Assembly: GCA_030849065.1 (NCBI GenBank) | Contig: JASAON010001511.1 | Span: forward strand, 1-44,728 | Direction: 5' to 3' | Origin: Jaenimonas drosophilae | Lineage: Eukaryota > Euglenozoa > Kinetoplastea > Trypanosomatida > Trypanosomatidae | DNA: 44,728 nucleotides | Shown: in pieces, positions 36,256 through 44,728 of the stretch | How positions within the stretch are numbered: the first letter of the stretch is position 1 | Layout: every line of letters begins with the position of its first letter | The notes under the pieces: model-generated | The model's database searches: none | What the model was told of the DNA's origin: nothing | The model's input: only the letters and a program-made list of their open reading frames with translations | Translations under genes and position numbers: made by a program

Positions 36256-38967
36256 ATGTTTCGACGTGGAGGTGTTGGCCGCGATGTTCCTCATGTTGAG
36301 CGCGAGACACCCTTCACCAAGATGATGGCCGCACGAAAGGCATCGATGCCACTCACTAAGGTGGCATCCGTTGGCCTCAGCCCACGACCGCGAGAGGCAA
36401 TTCGTAGCAGCATCGTCTGCGATGATGATGACGATGTAGAACTCATCTCTCCACGCAAACGTAGCACTGCATCCCTGCCAGCCATCACGTTGAATCACCG
36501 ACGCGATGGCGCGTCAACCCCAACGCCAACGACATCAGCCGCCATCACTTCACAACAACGACGAACGAGCATTAGTGTGCTGGGGCTGCAGGATAAGGTC
36601 ATTAGGCAGACCTCCATGAGTGATGCGGGTCCGCAGGGTACGACGTACACCACCACACCGCCAACATCGCGAATGGTCAGTGAGAAAACCCCACAACGTG
36701 AGCTGCTCGTGATTGTGCGGGAGATGCAGGCGGAGCTCGACGAGCGCACGGCCGGCGTCAACGCAATTCAGCGTAACTTCGAGCGGCTGAGTGCGATGTA
36801 CCGCAAGGATCAGGAGGAGCTCCAGCAGCTGCGCGCGTCGGTGCAGAAGATGGAGGCGGTGGCGCGCACCAATGTTAGCGAAGAGAAATTGATGGCGGTG
36901 TTGCAGGCGGAACTACGGCAGGCGCTCACGGCGTTGCGCGAGCTCGAGACGACGTCTACGGCAGCGTTGGCGGAGAAGGCGGCGGAGCTCGCGACGGTGG
37001 AAAGCGAACGCGACGACCTCCGCGAGCGCATCTCACACGCCAACGAAGAGGCTGCAGATGCGGCTGCTGCTCTCGAGGCGATGGAGGCACGGCACGCCGA
37101 GATGGAGGCGCGGTGGGAGGAGGTTCAGACAACCGCAGCTCATCAGCGGTCGTTGTGGTGCTCATCCATCCAGGAAGATGTTGATGTACTGCGGCGTGCG
37201 CATCCTCATCTTGGCGAGGAATCCGCGAAGGATGCCTCCGTGAAACTGTCCATGGATGATCATCTCAACGACCTCCGTCGTGGCATCGAGGCGGTGGTGG
37301 CGCGCACGCAGGCTATGGAGGCACACACATCTTCTGCCCTGGGCGATGCATCGCGACAATTTGCCGCAGCGCATAAACACCGCGTGCGTGAGCTTCGAGA
37401 GGTGGCGGAGCCGCAACAGCGGGAGGAGATGATGGCCGCAGAGAGGGATCAGCGTGCTGCGCTTGCGATGTGGCTCGCGTCAGAGGCACAACTTCGCCGA
37501 CACCACAACGCGATGGCGTGTGCGGCGGCGGCATCGATGGAGAAGGATTGGCAGCAGCGATCTGCGTTGGTGGAGTCGGCGATGTGCGAGCGCATGGATG
37601 TCGCGCAGGCGGCCATGACGGCACAGTTTCTGAGCCACAAGAGCGCCACGGATCAAGTTCTGCGCCAGGATGCGCTCCGCCTCACGCAGCGCATTACCGA
37701 CCTTGAGGAGCAGCTGCGACTACAATCGCAGCGGAAGGAGGAGGTGGCGGCCCAACACGCCAAACATGTTCGTGAGCTGCAAGACGCACATCAAGCGGCG
37801 TGCCACGCGGCGGGTGAGCAGGCAGCGGCGCTGAGGCTGCACCACGCCAGCGACGTGGCTCGCCTCGAGCAGGAGTTGTTGGTGAGTCGGCGTGTGGCGC
37901 GCGAGCGAGAGGAGGAGCTCCTGCAGCAGGTACGGGGCCGCGAGGAGGAGCTGAGTGAGGCGGTGCGTCATGCCGAGGAGGAGGCGCGTGTGGCTCAGTG
38001 TGTGGCGGAGCGTGAGCGGCAATCGCTGATGCACCGCCAGCAGGTTGTAGAGCTCATGCATGCCTGTGCTGAAGCTGAGACAGCTGTGGTGCGGGAGGAG
38101 GAGGTTTGCCGCATGAGAATCGATGCAGAGCGCGCGGCTGTGCGCGAGGCCCGCCAATGGCAGCGCATTCTTCAGCACCGCACCAAGGAGCTCCACGACC
38201 TCCGCCGCGTGGCGGAGGACGGCTTCGCCGAGCGCTTGAAGCTGGTTCAGCACCATCTCTGTGCCATGCAGGGCTCCATCAACCATCGGTGGATGGTCAC
38301 CTCACGTGCGCTCGGCGCCAACATCGCGCGCACCGCGGCGGCGCTCGAGACAACCAAGGCCGAGGCGGCGGCTGAACGGGAGCGATTTGCGACGGTTGAG
38401 GCGGACCTCCACGCCTCGCTGGAGGCCACAACGGAGAAACTGAATAGCACCAGCCACCGGGTCGTGGAGCTGCGCACATCGCTTGATGATGCGCGATGTG
38501 CGCTACGCGAAGTCGAGCGAGAGGCTGCCGCGGAGCAGAACAACTCCATCGCGGCATTGCAGCGCCTCATCACCGCCGAGGAGGCCAGCGAGAGCTCCTT
38601 CAGCTGCGCCAAGTGCCTCCAGCTGCTGAAGCAGCCACTAACCTGCGTTCCCTGCGGCCACACCGTGTGCGAGACGTGCTTCCACGACCACCCCAACAAC
38701 CAACGCATCGTCGCGGCGCAGAAACGTCGCGAGGCTGAGGCGGCTGCATCTGGCGCGACGCCGAAGCCCATGCATCAGATGTTTTTCTGCCCCCAGTGCG
38801 GCGTGCATTCGTGCCGGGAGTGGATGGAGGTGAAGTCGCTGGTGCAGCTCTCCTCCAAGTTTTCGTATCGCACGCAGGTGCTGAAGGAGATTGGCCAGGC
38901 GCTCGCCGCGATGGCCAAGAAGAAACAGCAGCGCCAAGCAGCACTCCTGGCACGAGAGGAGGCGTGA
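36256..38967 (+). CDS. Long coiled-coil protein with C-terminal RING finger
   Basis: 903 codons from the ATG at 36256, about 23 bases after a clear acceptor. Residues 1 to about 140 are S/T/P-rich and disordered. Residues about 150-775 are nearly continuous coiled coil rich in A, E, R and Q. The RING finger has C784-x2-C787-x12-C800-G-H802-x2-C805-x2-C808 and, after a 36-residue loop, C845-x2-C848: a C3HC4 pattern with an extended last loop and an extra C797. A 35-residue basic helix follows. RING fingers usually recruit E2 ubiquitin-conjugating enzymes, so an E3 ligase on a structural scaffold (for example at the basal body or flagellum) is plausible, but no specific relative is recognised. 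Codon use is strongly GC-biased. Confidence 0.88.
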   Translation: MFRRGGVGRDVPHVERETPFTKMMAARKASMPLTKVASVGLSPRPREAIRSSIVCDDDDDVELISPRKRSTASLPAITLNHRRDGASTPTPTTSAAITSQQRRTSISVLGLQDKVIRQTSMSDAGPQGTTYTTTPPTSRMVSEKTPQRELLVIVREMQAELDERTAGVNAIQRNFERLSAMYRKDQEELQQLRASVQKMEAVARTNVSEEKLMAVLQAELRQALTALRELETTSTAALAEKAAELATVESERDDLRERISHANEEAADAAAALEAMEARHAEMEARWEEVQTTAAHQRSLWCSSIQEDVDVLRRAHPHLGEESAKDASVKLSMDDHLNDLRRGIEAVVARTQAMEAHTSSALGDASRQFAAAHKHRVRELREVAEPQQREEMMAAERDQRAALAMWLASEAQLRRHHNAMACAAAASMEKDWQQRSALVESAMCERMDVAQAAMTAQFLSHKSATDQVLRQDALRLTQRITDLEEQLRLQSQRKEEVAAQHAKHVRELQDAHQAACHAAGEQAAALRLHHASDVARLEQELLVSRRVAREREEELLQQVRGREEELSEAVRHAEEEARVAQCVAERERQSLMHRQQVVELMHACAEAETAVVREEEVCRMRIDAERAAVREARQWQRILQHRTKELHDLRRVAEDGFAERLKLVQHHLCAMQGSINHRWMVTSRALGANIARTAAALETTKAEAAAERERFATVEADLHASLEATTEKLNSTSHRVVELRTSLDDARCALREVEREAAAEQNNSIAALQRLITAEEASESSFSCAKCLQLLKQPLTCVPCGHTVCETCFHDHPNNQRIVAAQKRREAEAAASGATPKPMHQMFFCPQCGVHSCREWMEVKSLVQLSSKFSYRTQVLKEIGQALAAMAKKKQQRQAALLAREEA

Positions 38968-39499
38968 CCCGTCTATGTTATGCCACCTCCCACCCTTCTG
39001 AGAAACATGCATCTTTTCTTTGTTTTCATCGATGAAAAAAATTTGTTTTTTTGGAACAACGAATCCCTGCTGGCTGGATGATGAAGCGCTCCCCGCATTG
39101 TACCTGACGAAGGCAGGATAAGACTAACCTGGCACTGCTGCATCTCCACATCCTCACACACATCGTCACATTCACCTCCCTCTCTTCACACATTTTTTTT
39201 TTGTAGTTTGGCGTCTGCCACATCGGGGCGATTCATTGCCCCTCACTGACACACCACGTCGGTGAGTCCCCTTGTTTCACCCATCACGTAGTTGTTGGCG
39301 TACGAGCGCAGGCGCGCTGTTGTACCTCCATCGCGCCGCGCTCCTCTTTATTGCTTGTGCGATTGTTGTTTTTCATCTCCATCACTTCATTGGCTGCTTC
39401 TGCCGACGTGGTTGCTCGTGCCCCTTCATTCTGTATCGTGTTGGTGAAGCATCGCAGCCAGCGGCGCCCATCTTATCATAGCTCCGCGTCTCTTCCAAG
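38968..39499. other. Intergenic region and leader
   Basis: 532 bases with several T runs. CACATTTTTTTTTTTGTAG (AG at 39206-39207) is a strong candidate acceptor; a later AG at 39479-39480 lies much nearer the ATG. No gene recognised. Confidence 0.5.
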
Positions 39500-42400
39500 A
39501 TGGTTTCCGAGCCTCTCCCGTCGGAGGTTGTTCCGACCGCCTACGAACTGAAGCTGCTTCTGCATCCATCTCATCACCTCTTCATTGGTTGCGCTACCAT
39601 CTCGCTGGAGGTGCGACGCTCCCGCACCGTGGCTGACGCGCACACGCTTACCCTCCACGCTCTTCACCTAGCCTTGTTTCCTTCCTCCGTCTATGCCCTG
39701 CAGCTCTCCTCCTCCTCCTCCTCAGGCACCGAAGCTTCAGCTCACGAGGCCGCATCGAGCATCGCGTGCAAGTCGGTGGAGTTCTGCGCCGCGCGTGAGG
39801 CCGTCGTCCTGACGTTTGCCGAGCCCCTCCCCAACACCGTGGGCGATACGTTCTGCGTCACCATTTATAACTACCGTGGCCACATTCGCCATGATGATCA
39901 GCCGATGGAGGGCGTCTTCCAAAGCAGCCACGATGACGCGTGGTTTATCGCGACCTGCCTCATCCCCACGGCGGCGCGCACACTCCTCCCTTGCTTCGAT
40001 GAGCAGCGTTGGCACACGCCCTTTCGTCTGAGTGTGGCGGCGCATCGCGACTACACCGTCGTAGCGAACAGCCCCGTTTCCTCCACGGCAGAGATGGAGG
40101 AGGAGGAGGTGCTGGACTGGCTTCGGCCACACGCGGAGGCATCGCCTATTCTGACGGAAACACTGCCGCCCTCTACGCCCGAATCGCTCGACCTCAGCCT
40201 CACGATTGGTGTGCTGAGCGAGACGCAGTGCGGCCATGATCTGCCGCCATGTGCCACAAAAAAGAAGACCATCGCCTGCGATCATCGCTGGCGATGGACG
40301 CACTTCACCCGCACCCCGCCCCTTCCGCCCGCCATTCTCGGCTTCGTTGTGGGCAAGTTTTGTGTGCTCGAGCAGCACACGAAGGGCGATGTGCTCTGCC
40401 GCGTCATATTCCCACAACGCGAGGAGTCTCATCTCGGCTGGTTCTCTCTGGACCTACTCACCAAGGCGCTGCACTTCTTCGAGGCCTTCTTTGAGATGCC
40501 GCTGCCGCTGCCGAAGCTCGACGCCGTTGCCCTCGACCGCAGCCCCTCCATTGGCGCGGAGAACTGGGGCATGATAACGCTTGCCCGCGACCTGATGCTG
40601 GTCAGTGGGAGTACGTCGCTCGAGAGCCGCCAGCGCATTACGCGGCTCATTGGCCACGAAGTATGCCACCACTGGCTGGGAAACTGGGCATCCATCGCGG
40701 GGTGGGGCGATACGTGGCTCACCGAGGGCCTCTGCCGCTATCTCGAGTACGCCTTCGTGGATGCCGTCTACCCCGGCTGGGGGATGTGGTTTGGTTTTGT
40801 GCAGACCATCACGGACGCCGCCCTCCTCGAGGATGAAGATCCGCGCCAATCGGTGCCTCTCCACGCGCCTGCTGACCGCCCCACAGATACCTCCACCGCC
40901 TTCGCCAGCATCATCTACGCCAAGGGGGCGGCGTTGATGCGCATGCTCATTGAGTACATCAGCATGCCGACCTTTCGTGATGCCGCACGCGTGGCACTGC
41001 AGCGCTACGCCAATCGCAGCTTCACCAGCGAAGACTTTCTCGAGTGCATCGAACGCACCATGACGATGCGGCCACCGCCCATCTCAGTTAGCCACACCCC
41101 TGCGATGAGTTCCGAGGTGCATGTGCGCCGCATGCACGACATCTGGGCCCTCTCCCGACGTGAGGGCCATCCGTACCTCCTCTTTCGTAGGATGGAGGAT
41201 GGTTTTCATGTGGCGCAGTACATGGTGGAGCAGTACCCGCGGAACATCTTGGCCGCCTTTCTCCGGCAGCAGCGGCAGCATGATGGCAATGCCACCATCA
41301 ATCTTCTCAGCGCCCCCGCGCACGCATCCTTCGAGTGGGAGCCCTCCCGCACCCTCACGCGGCCCCGCACGCCATACCGACTGCCACTCCAGGTGTTGCT
41401 CATGTACCCGAGCACATCCTCGCCATCATCCAAAACGGTGTACGTTGATATCCACGCCAATGAGATGCACTTCAACTGGATCACGTACGAGATGGCGGAG
41501 GGCGGCATGGAGCCACCACCAACCTATGATGAGGGCCCGTCGAGCCCCATCACCTGCCGCACCGACTCCACGCGCGGCTTCGGCGGATTTGCGAGTAGTG
41601 AGATGGACCTGCCACCGCTTGCGTGCTACTTCAATCATGGCGGAGGTGCTTTTGTGCGCTGCGACTACGACGTCGCTACGTGGCGGAGGATTTTTGATGC
41701 GGCCGTGCATCTCCGCGCGGAGGACCGCCTCGCCATCACCACCAACTTCTCGCGCCTGAAGTATTTTTTCATTGGCAATTTTCCCGGCGAGGCGCACCAT
41801 GGCGATCGATGTGTGCTGCAGCTGGAGTGGCTGCGTGCCGCGACCGGCCTACCCCGCCGTGCCATCAACTCGTACCTCTGGGATGGGCTTACACGCAGTC
41901 TTGATGAGCTTCTGCACTACGCACAAAGCTGCTGCTGCATGCCGCTCTTGGCGGAGTTCGCCATCGATCTCTACGCGCCGCTGCTGCAGTTGGGCCTCAT
42001 TAGCTTCACGGCACAGGAAAAGTCGGTTTCATTTCACACCGACACACACCTCACGGGTGCCACGGTACTCCGCATCCTTGGCGTCCTCACAGTATGCGGC
42101 TATGCGGAGCTCGTGGCTGAGGCGATGGAGATCATGAGCTGGGCCCTTGCCGATGTTTGTGCGCGGCAGCCGAGCTCTCCCTCCGCCTCCCGCAGCCAGC
42201 CCATTCTCGCCCTCTCCATGAGCGCGAAGGATCTGGCGCAACGTGGATCTACTGGGGCATTCAGCGGAGGTGACGCTGTTTCACCCAAGGCCTCGCCAAA
42301 GAACGCGTCGTCTTCACGTGCCGCAGCATCTCCACGTGGCGATAGCAGCTCCTTCGTCCTGGCAGCAAATGATAATAACATTGGCAGCAGCCAACGCACC

Positions 42401-43243
42401 TTCCACGGAGAATCCGGCGCCTACAATGGCGGGGATGAGTGCCAGGCAGCCTCGGCGCGCACGGCGATGCTGTATCTCGTCGAGATGGGCGAGGTGGCCT
42501 TTTGGGGCCAAGCCGCTGCCATCACCGCACACATCCTTGGCGCATCCACGGTTGATGTGCAAGCCCTCATGGGCCTCGTTTTTCCTGTTGTTGTGTGCGC
42601 CACCAGTGAGCTGCTGGAGGTGGTGCTGCCCGCCTTCTTCGCGCTGGAGGATGATCGCGCCTTCGGCTTCATGGCGGATGTTCTTCGCCAGTTTTCTGAA
42701 GTTGGCGAATCCGTCGTGAAGGTGCTCCTCCGCAACTCGCGGTTCCTCTCGTCGGTGCTGGCGCAGCGCGGGTCCATCTCACCAACGTTGTTCCGGCAGC
42801 TCGTTCAGGCCGGGCGTGGCCTCTGCGCCGATGGCACGCTCATTGCGTTGATGAAGGCCTTCATCACCCTCCACGGCGCACGTGGGGCGGCAACCTCCGC
42901 CGCCACGACGTCGTCTGTGCAGCATCAGGCCAGAAACACGTTGAGGTGCGTGAATCACTGCGAGGGGGAGGAGGAGTGCGGCCATGGTGGCTGCGTCGCC
43001 GACGCGATGGACGATGCCGGCGCGCTCCTGACGCCCGAGGTTGCGCGCGCATTTGATGTTATGGATGCCAACTGCAAATGGATGGACTACTGCAGCGTAC
43101 ACTGGGATCAGTACCTCCGCGGCGGCGAGGCGCACAAGCGGCAGTGGGGCACATCCAAATCGTTTACGACTGATGGCTTCCTGGGCCACACGTCCATGGC
43201 GGATGCTCCTCCCTCCACCGATGATAGCGGCGTCAGCATCTAG
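39500..43243 (+). CDS. M1 family zinc aminopeptidase with long C-terminal extension
   Basis: 1247 codons from the ATG at 39500. The N-terminal beta-sandwich begins LPSEVVPTAYELKL and contains PCFDEQ, both M1 hallmarks. The catalytic domain has HEVCH at 386-390 and the third zinc ligand E409 (TWLTEG), giving HExxH-x18-E. Y473 (IIYAKGA) is the transition-state tyrosine. The exopeptidase motif GAMEN is altered to IGAEN (351-355): E354 that holds the substrate amino group is kept but the preceding residues differ. A C-terminal part reads like the ERAP1-type helical domain (FVRCDYDVATWRRIF). An S/A-rich insert near 910-970 and a Cys/His cluster (C1150, C1154, C1160, H1162, C1165) are unusual. It is much longer than ordinary M1 enzymes (about 850-950). 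It should release N-terminal residues from peptides; with no signal peptide, probably in the cytosol. Confidence 0.92.
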   Translation: MVSEPLPSEVVPTAYELKLLLHPSHHLFIGCATISLEVRRSRTVADAHTLTLHALHLALFPSSVYALQLSSSSSSGTEASAHEAASSIACKSVEFCAAREAVVLTFAEPLPNTVGDTFCVTIYNYRGHIRHDDQPMEGVFQSSHDDAWFIATCLIPTAARTLLPCFDEQRWHTPFRLSVAAHRDYTVVANSPVSSTAEMEEEEVLDWLRPHAEASPILTETLPPSTPESLDLSLTIGVLSETQCGHDLPPCATKKKTIACDHRWRWTHFTRTPPLPPAILGFVVGKFCVLEQHTKGDVLCRVIFPQREESHLGWFSLDLLTKALHFFEAFFEMPLPLPKLDAVALDRSPSIGAENWGMITLARDLMLVSGSTSLESRQRITRLIGHEVCHHWLGNWASIAGWGDTWLTEGLCRYLEYAFVDAVYPGWGMWFGFVQTITDAALLEDEDPRQSVPLHAPADRPTDTSTAFASIIYAKGAALMRMLIEYISMPTFRDAARVALQRYANRSFTSEDFLECIERTMTMRPPPISVSHTPAMSSEVHVRRMHDIWALSRREGHPYLLFRRMEDGFHVAQYMVEQYPRNILAAFLRQQRQHDGNATINLLSAPAHASFEWEPSRTLTRPRTPYRLPLQVLLMYPSTSSPSSKTVYVDIHANEMHFNWITYEMAEGGMEPPPTYDEGPSSPITCRTDSTRGFGGFASSEMDLPPLACYFNHGGGAFVRCDYDVATWRRIFDAAVHLRAEDRLAITTNFSRLKYFFIGNFPGEAHHGDRCVLQLEWLRAATGLPRRAINSYLWDGLTRSLDELLHYAQSCCCMPLLAEFAIDLYAPLLQLGLISFTAQEKSVSFHTDTHLTGATVLRILGVLTVCGYAELVAEAMEIMSWALADVCARQPSSPSASRSQPILALSMSAKDLAQRGSTGAFSGGDAVSPKASPKNASSSRAAASPRGDSSSFVLAANDNNIGSSQRTFHGESGAYNGGDECQAASARTAMLYLVEMGEVAFWGQAAAITAHILGASTVDVQALMGLVFPVVVCATSELLEVVLPAFFALEDDRAFGFMADVLRQFSEVGESVVKVLLRNSRFLSSVLAQRGSISPTLFRQLVQAGRGLCADGTLIALMKAFITLHGARGAATSAATTSSVQHQARNTLRCVNHCEGEEECGHGGCVADAMDDAGALLTPEVARAFDVMDANCKWMDYCSVHWDQYLRGGEAHKRQWGTSKSFTTDGFLGHTSMADAPPSTDDSGVSI

Positions 43244-43255
43244 ATCTCATGGAGA

Positions 43256-43266
43256 TTGATGATGAA

Positions 43267-43305
<39 letters not shown>

Positions 43306-43320
43306 GATGATGGTGATGAG
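43256..43320 (+). repeat. (GAT/ATG)n trinucleotide microsatellite
   Basis: About 20 near-perfect GAT units just after the aminopeptidase stop. In one frame they read as a methionine run that fuses in frame with the next gene; this is an artefact of repeat composition because a splice acceptor lies downstream at 43522. Confidence 0.9.
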
Positions 43321-43543
43321 TATCACTCTCTCTCTAGTTTTTATTTGTGGTCAATGGCTACTTGGCTTCCCATGGAGGAAGCGGCGTGCTACGGATGAGC
43401 CTTCATCCATGATGATGATCATGATTCTGGTGGTGGCACACTTCCATCCTCTTTCTATCCCCCTCGCCGTCTTGTTTATGCCAGTTTTCAAGCTTATTCA
43501 TACAAACATTTTCTCTCGCCAGGAATACACCCACGCACAACAC

Positions 43544-44725
43544 ATGTTGCTGCCAACACAACAAGGCAAACAAGAGGCGGCATCTGGAAGCAGCCGCCTC
43601 CTCGTCGGCCTCGCCTTGCTCATTACGCTGTGCTGCTCCGACGTGGTGCCGAGCGCTCACGATGGAGCCTTAAGCACCATCATCACTGGCGCACGCAGCC
43701 CATCGGCCCTCTGCCAGCTCGCAACCTTCGCGGCGCTCGAGGACGTGGCTGAGGAGGAGGATCTCAGCTGGGGCGCCCACGCCAAACTGAAGCGCGCGGC
43801 GATTGAGATGAGCAAGCCGCATCACTCGCGCACGCACACCGAAACGGAAGAGACGGAGGCGGCGAGCGATTGCGGCGTGAGTTCTCATCCAACGAGCGAG
43901 GATGAAAGCAGCAGCGGAAGCAGTGCGGGGCGCCGTCGCCGCCGCCCTCATCGCCGCGCCAAACACCGCAGCGCAAACAGCGATGTAACCACGACTGATG
44001 CCACCGACGTGGATGATTTTGTGCCTGTGGCCCCCGCCGTGGAGTTGAAGACGAGTGTGTGGGAGCAGCTCCACGTGAGCGCCATCGCACAAGAGAGCGG
44101 CGATGCCCAGCTCATCCGCACCACGCAGCAGCTCCTTTCCAACCATGGTATGTATGCCACCATTTACCGCCTCTCCACGCGTCTACGACGCCTGTCGGCG
44201 GGCTACGAGCCACACGATGTGCCAACGATGGAGGAGGAGCAGCTCCTCGCCTCTCCGCGCACAGGGATAGATGGCGCTCGCTTCTGGAGCTGCAGTCGTT
44301 GCGGCCAGAATCAGGATGAGGTGCGCGAGCGCTGCCGCCACTGCCGTGCACCGAGCACCAGTGTTGTGAAGCTCTTTGTTGGCCAGTCCGTGAAGGAGCT
44401 TGACTGCAGCGGCAGCATCGTACGTCTTCTGCAGGCAACGCACCCACACGTTAAGATTCTCCGCATCGAAGCACACAGCGCACAGGGTCGTGGCAAAGGA
44501 TGCGCCGCCATCTACGTGAGTGCGGCCGACGCACCGGAGATCATCGCGCAGCTTCACCGAAATGTTTTCTTTGATGAAGATGCCAACACTGGTGAGCTCA
44601 TGGCGTACTACGTCTACCCGCAACAGCAGGCGTGGCTGCAGGCCTATCAGGAATACCGCGTTGGGCAAAGAGGTGGGCCATCATGCCTCCCACGCAAGTG
44701 CCTCGTCGTGGAGCAGTGCCGATGA
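43544..44725 (+). CDS. RanBP2-type zinc finger plus RRM putative RNA-binding protein
   Basis: 393 codons from the ATG at 43544 to a TGA at 44723-44725. The frame is open far upstream through a poly-methionine microsatellite, but an acceptor (TTTTCTCTCGCCAG, AG at 43521-43522) places the start here. Residues about 20-35 are hydrophobic (LLVGLALLITLCC) of unclear meaning. Residues 80-140 are disordered, acidic then arginine-rich (GRRRRRPHRRAKHR). A RanBP2-type zinc finger occupies 248-267: W248-x-C250-x2-C253-x10-C264-x2-C267. An RRM-like domain follows at about 274-355, with VKLFVGQ as RNP2 and RGKGCAAIYV as RNP1. The pairing suggests single-stranded RNA binding and post-transcriptional control, the main regulatory level in kinetoplastids. 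The specific target is unknown. Confidence 0.82.
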   Translation: MLLPTQQGKQEAASGSSRLLVGLALLITLCCSDVVPSAHDGALSTIITGARSPSALCQLATFAALEDVAEEEDLSWGAHAKLKRAAIEMSKPHHSRTHTETEETEAASDCGVSSHPTSEDESSSGSSAGRRRRRPHRRAKHRSANSDVTTTDATDVDDFVPVAPAVELKTSVWEQLHVSAIAQESGDAQLIRTTQQLLSNHGMYATIYRLSTRLRRLSAGYEPHDVPTMEEEQLLASPRTGIDGARFWSCSRCGQNQDEVRERCRHCRAPSTSVVKLFVGQSVKELDCSGSIVRLLQATHPHVKILRIEAHSAQGRGKGCAAIYVSAADAPEIIAQLHRNVFFDEDANTGELMAYYVYPQQQAWLQAYQEYRVGQRGGPSCLPRKCLVVEQCR

Positions 44726-44728
44726 TGC

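Noticed and set aside
1..44728. CRISPR arrays, insertion sequences, phage or bacterial operon features
   Set aside because: No spaced direct repeats, transposase motifs or terminal inverted repeats were seen, and the layout is eukaryotic kinetoplastid.

Overview
The window looks like nuclear DNA from a kinetoplastid protist, most likely a free-living bodonid such as Bodo saltans. That name is an inference; no species marker is present. The evidence is the gene layout: long intronless genes in two strand-uniform blocks facing away from one central switch point, with pyrimidine tracts followed by AG just upstream of many starts, as expected for spliced-leader trans-splicing. There are no bacterial promoters, ribosome-binding sites or operons. 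I saw no convincing tRNA, rRNA, CRISPR array or intact mobile element.

Left block (1-9850, minus strand). Three coiled-coil, cytoskeleton-type genes. The first runs off the left edge and has an unexpected architecture: its N-terminus carries a domain that reads like the microtubule-binding stalk tip of dynein heavy chain, without any dynein motor, followed by long coiled coils and a domain resembling the FAZ1 conserved domain of trypanosomatid flagellum attachment zone proteins. The third gene is a coiled-coil protein ending in a C2-like domain, an architecture reminiscent of the trypanosome attachment-zone protein CC2D.

Centre (9851-12682). This is the divergent strand-switch region, where polymerase II transcription is expected to start in both directions. 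Its sequence becomes progressively richer in G/C homopolymers towards an 86-base N gap, and the two sides of the gap carry near-copies of the same sequence. Much of it is therefore probably low-quality assembly.

Right block (12683-44725, plus strand), in order: a CEP164-like WW/coiled-coil transition-fibre protein; an unknown protein; a 2.5 kb stretch without a recognisable gene; a large unknown protein with helical segments; a UTP23-like ribosome-biogenesis protein; a divergent bromodomain protein; two tandem iron-dependent alcohol dehydrogenase copies, the first broken by an 88-base deletion; a CZIB/DUF866 CXXC zinc protein; an unknown acidic protein; a Ctf4/AND-1 (WDHD1) replisome adaptor; a VTT/TMEM41-type membrane protein; a coiled-coil RING-finger protein; a large M1 zinc aminopeptidase; and a RanBP2-type zinc finger plus RRM protein.

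As usual in kinetoplastids, neighbours need not share a pathway. Even so, recognisable cytoskeletal or basal-body genes flank both sides of the central switch region. From about 29 kb onward the DNA looks visibly more GC-rich and has more trinucleotide microsatellites than the left part.
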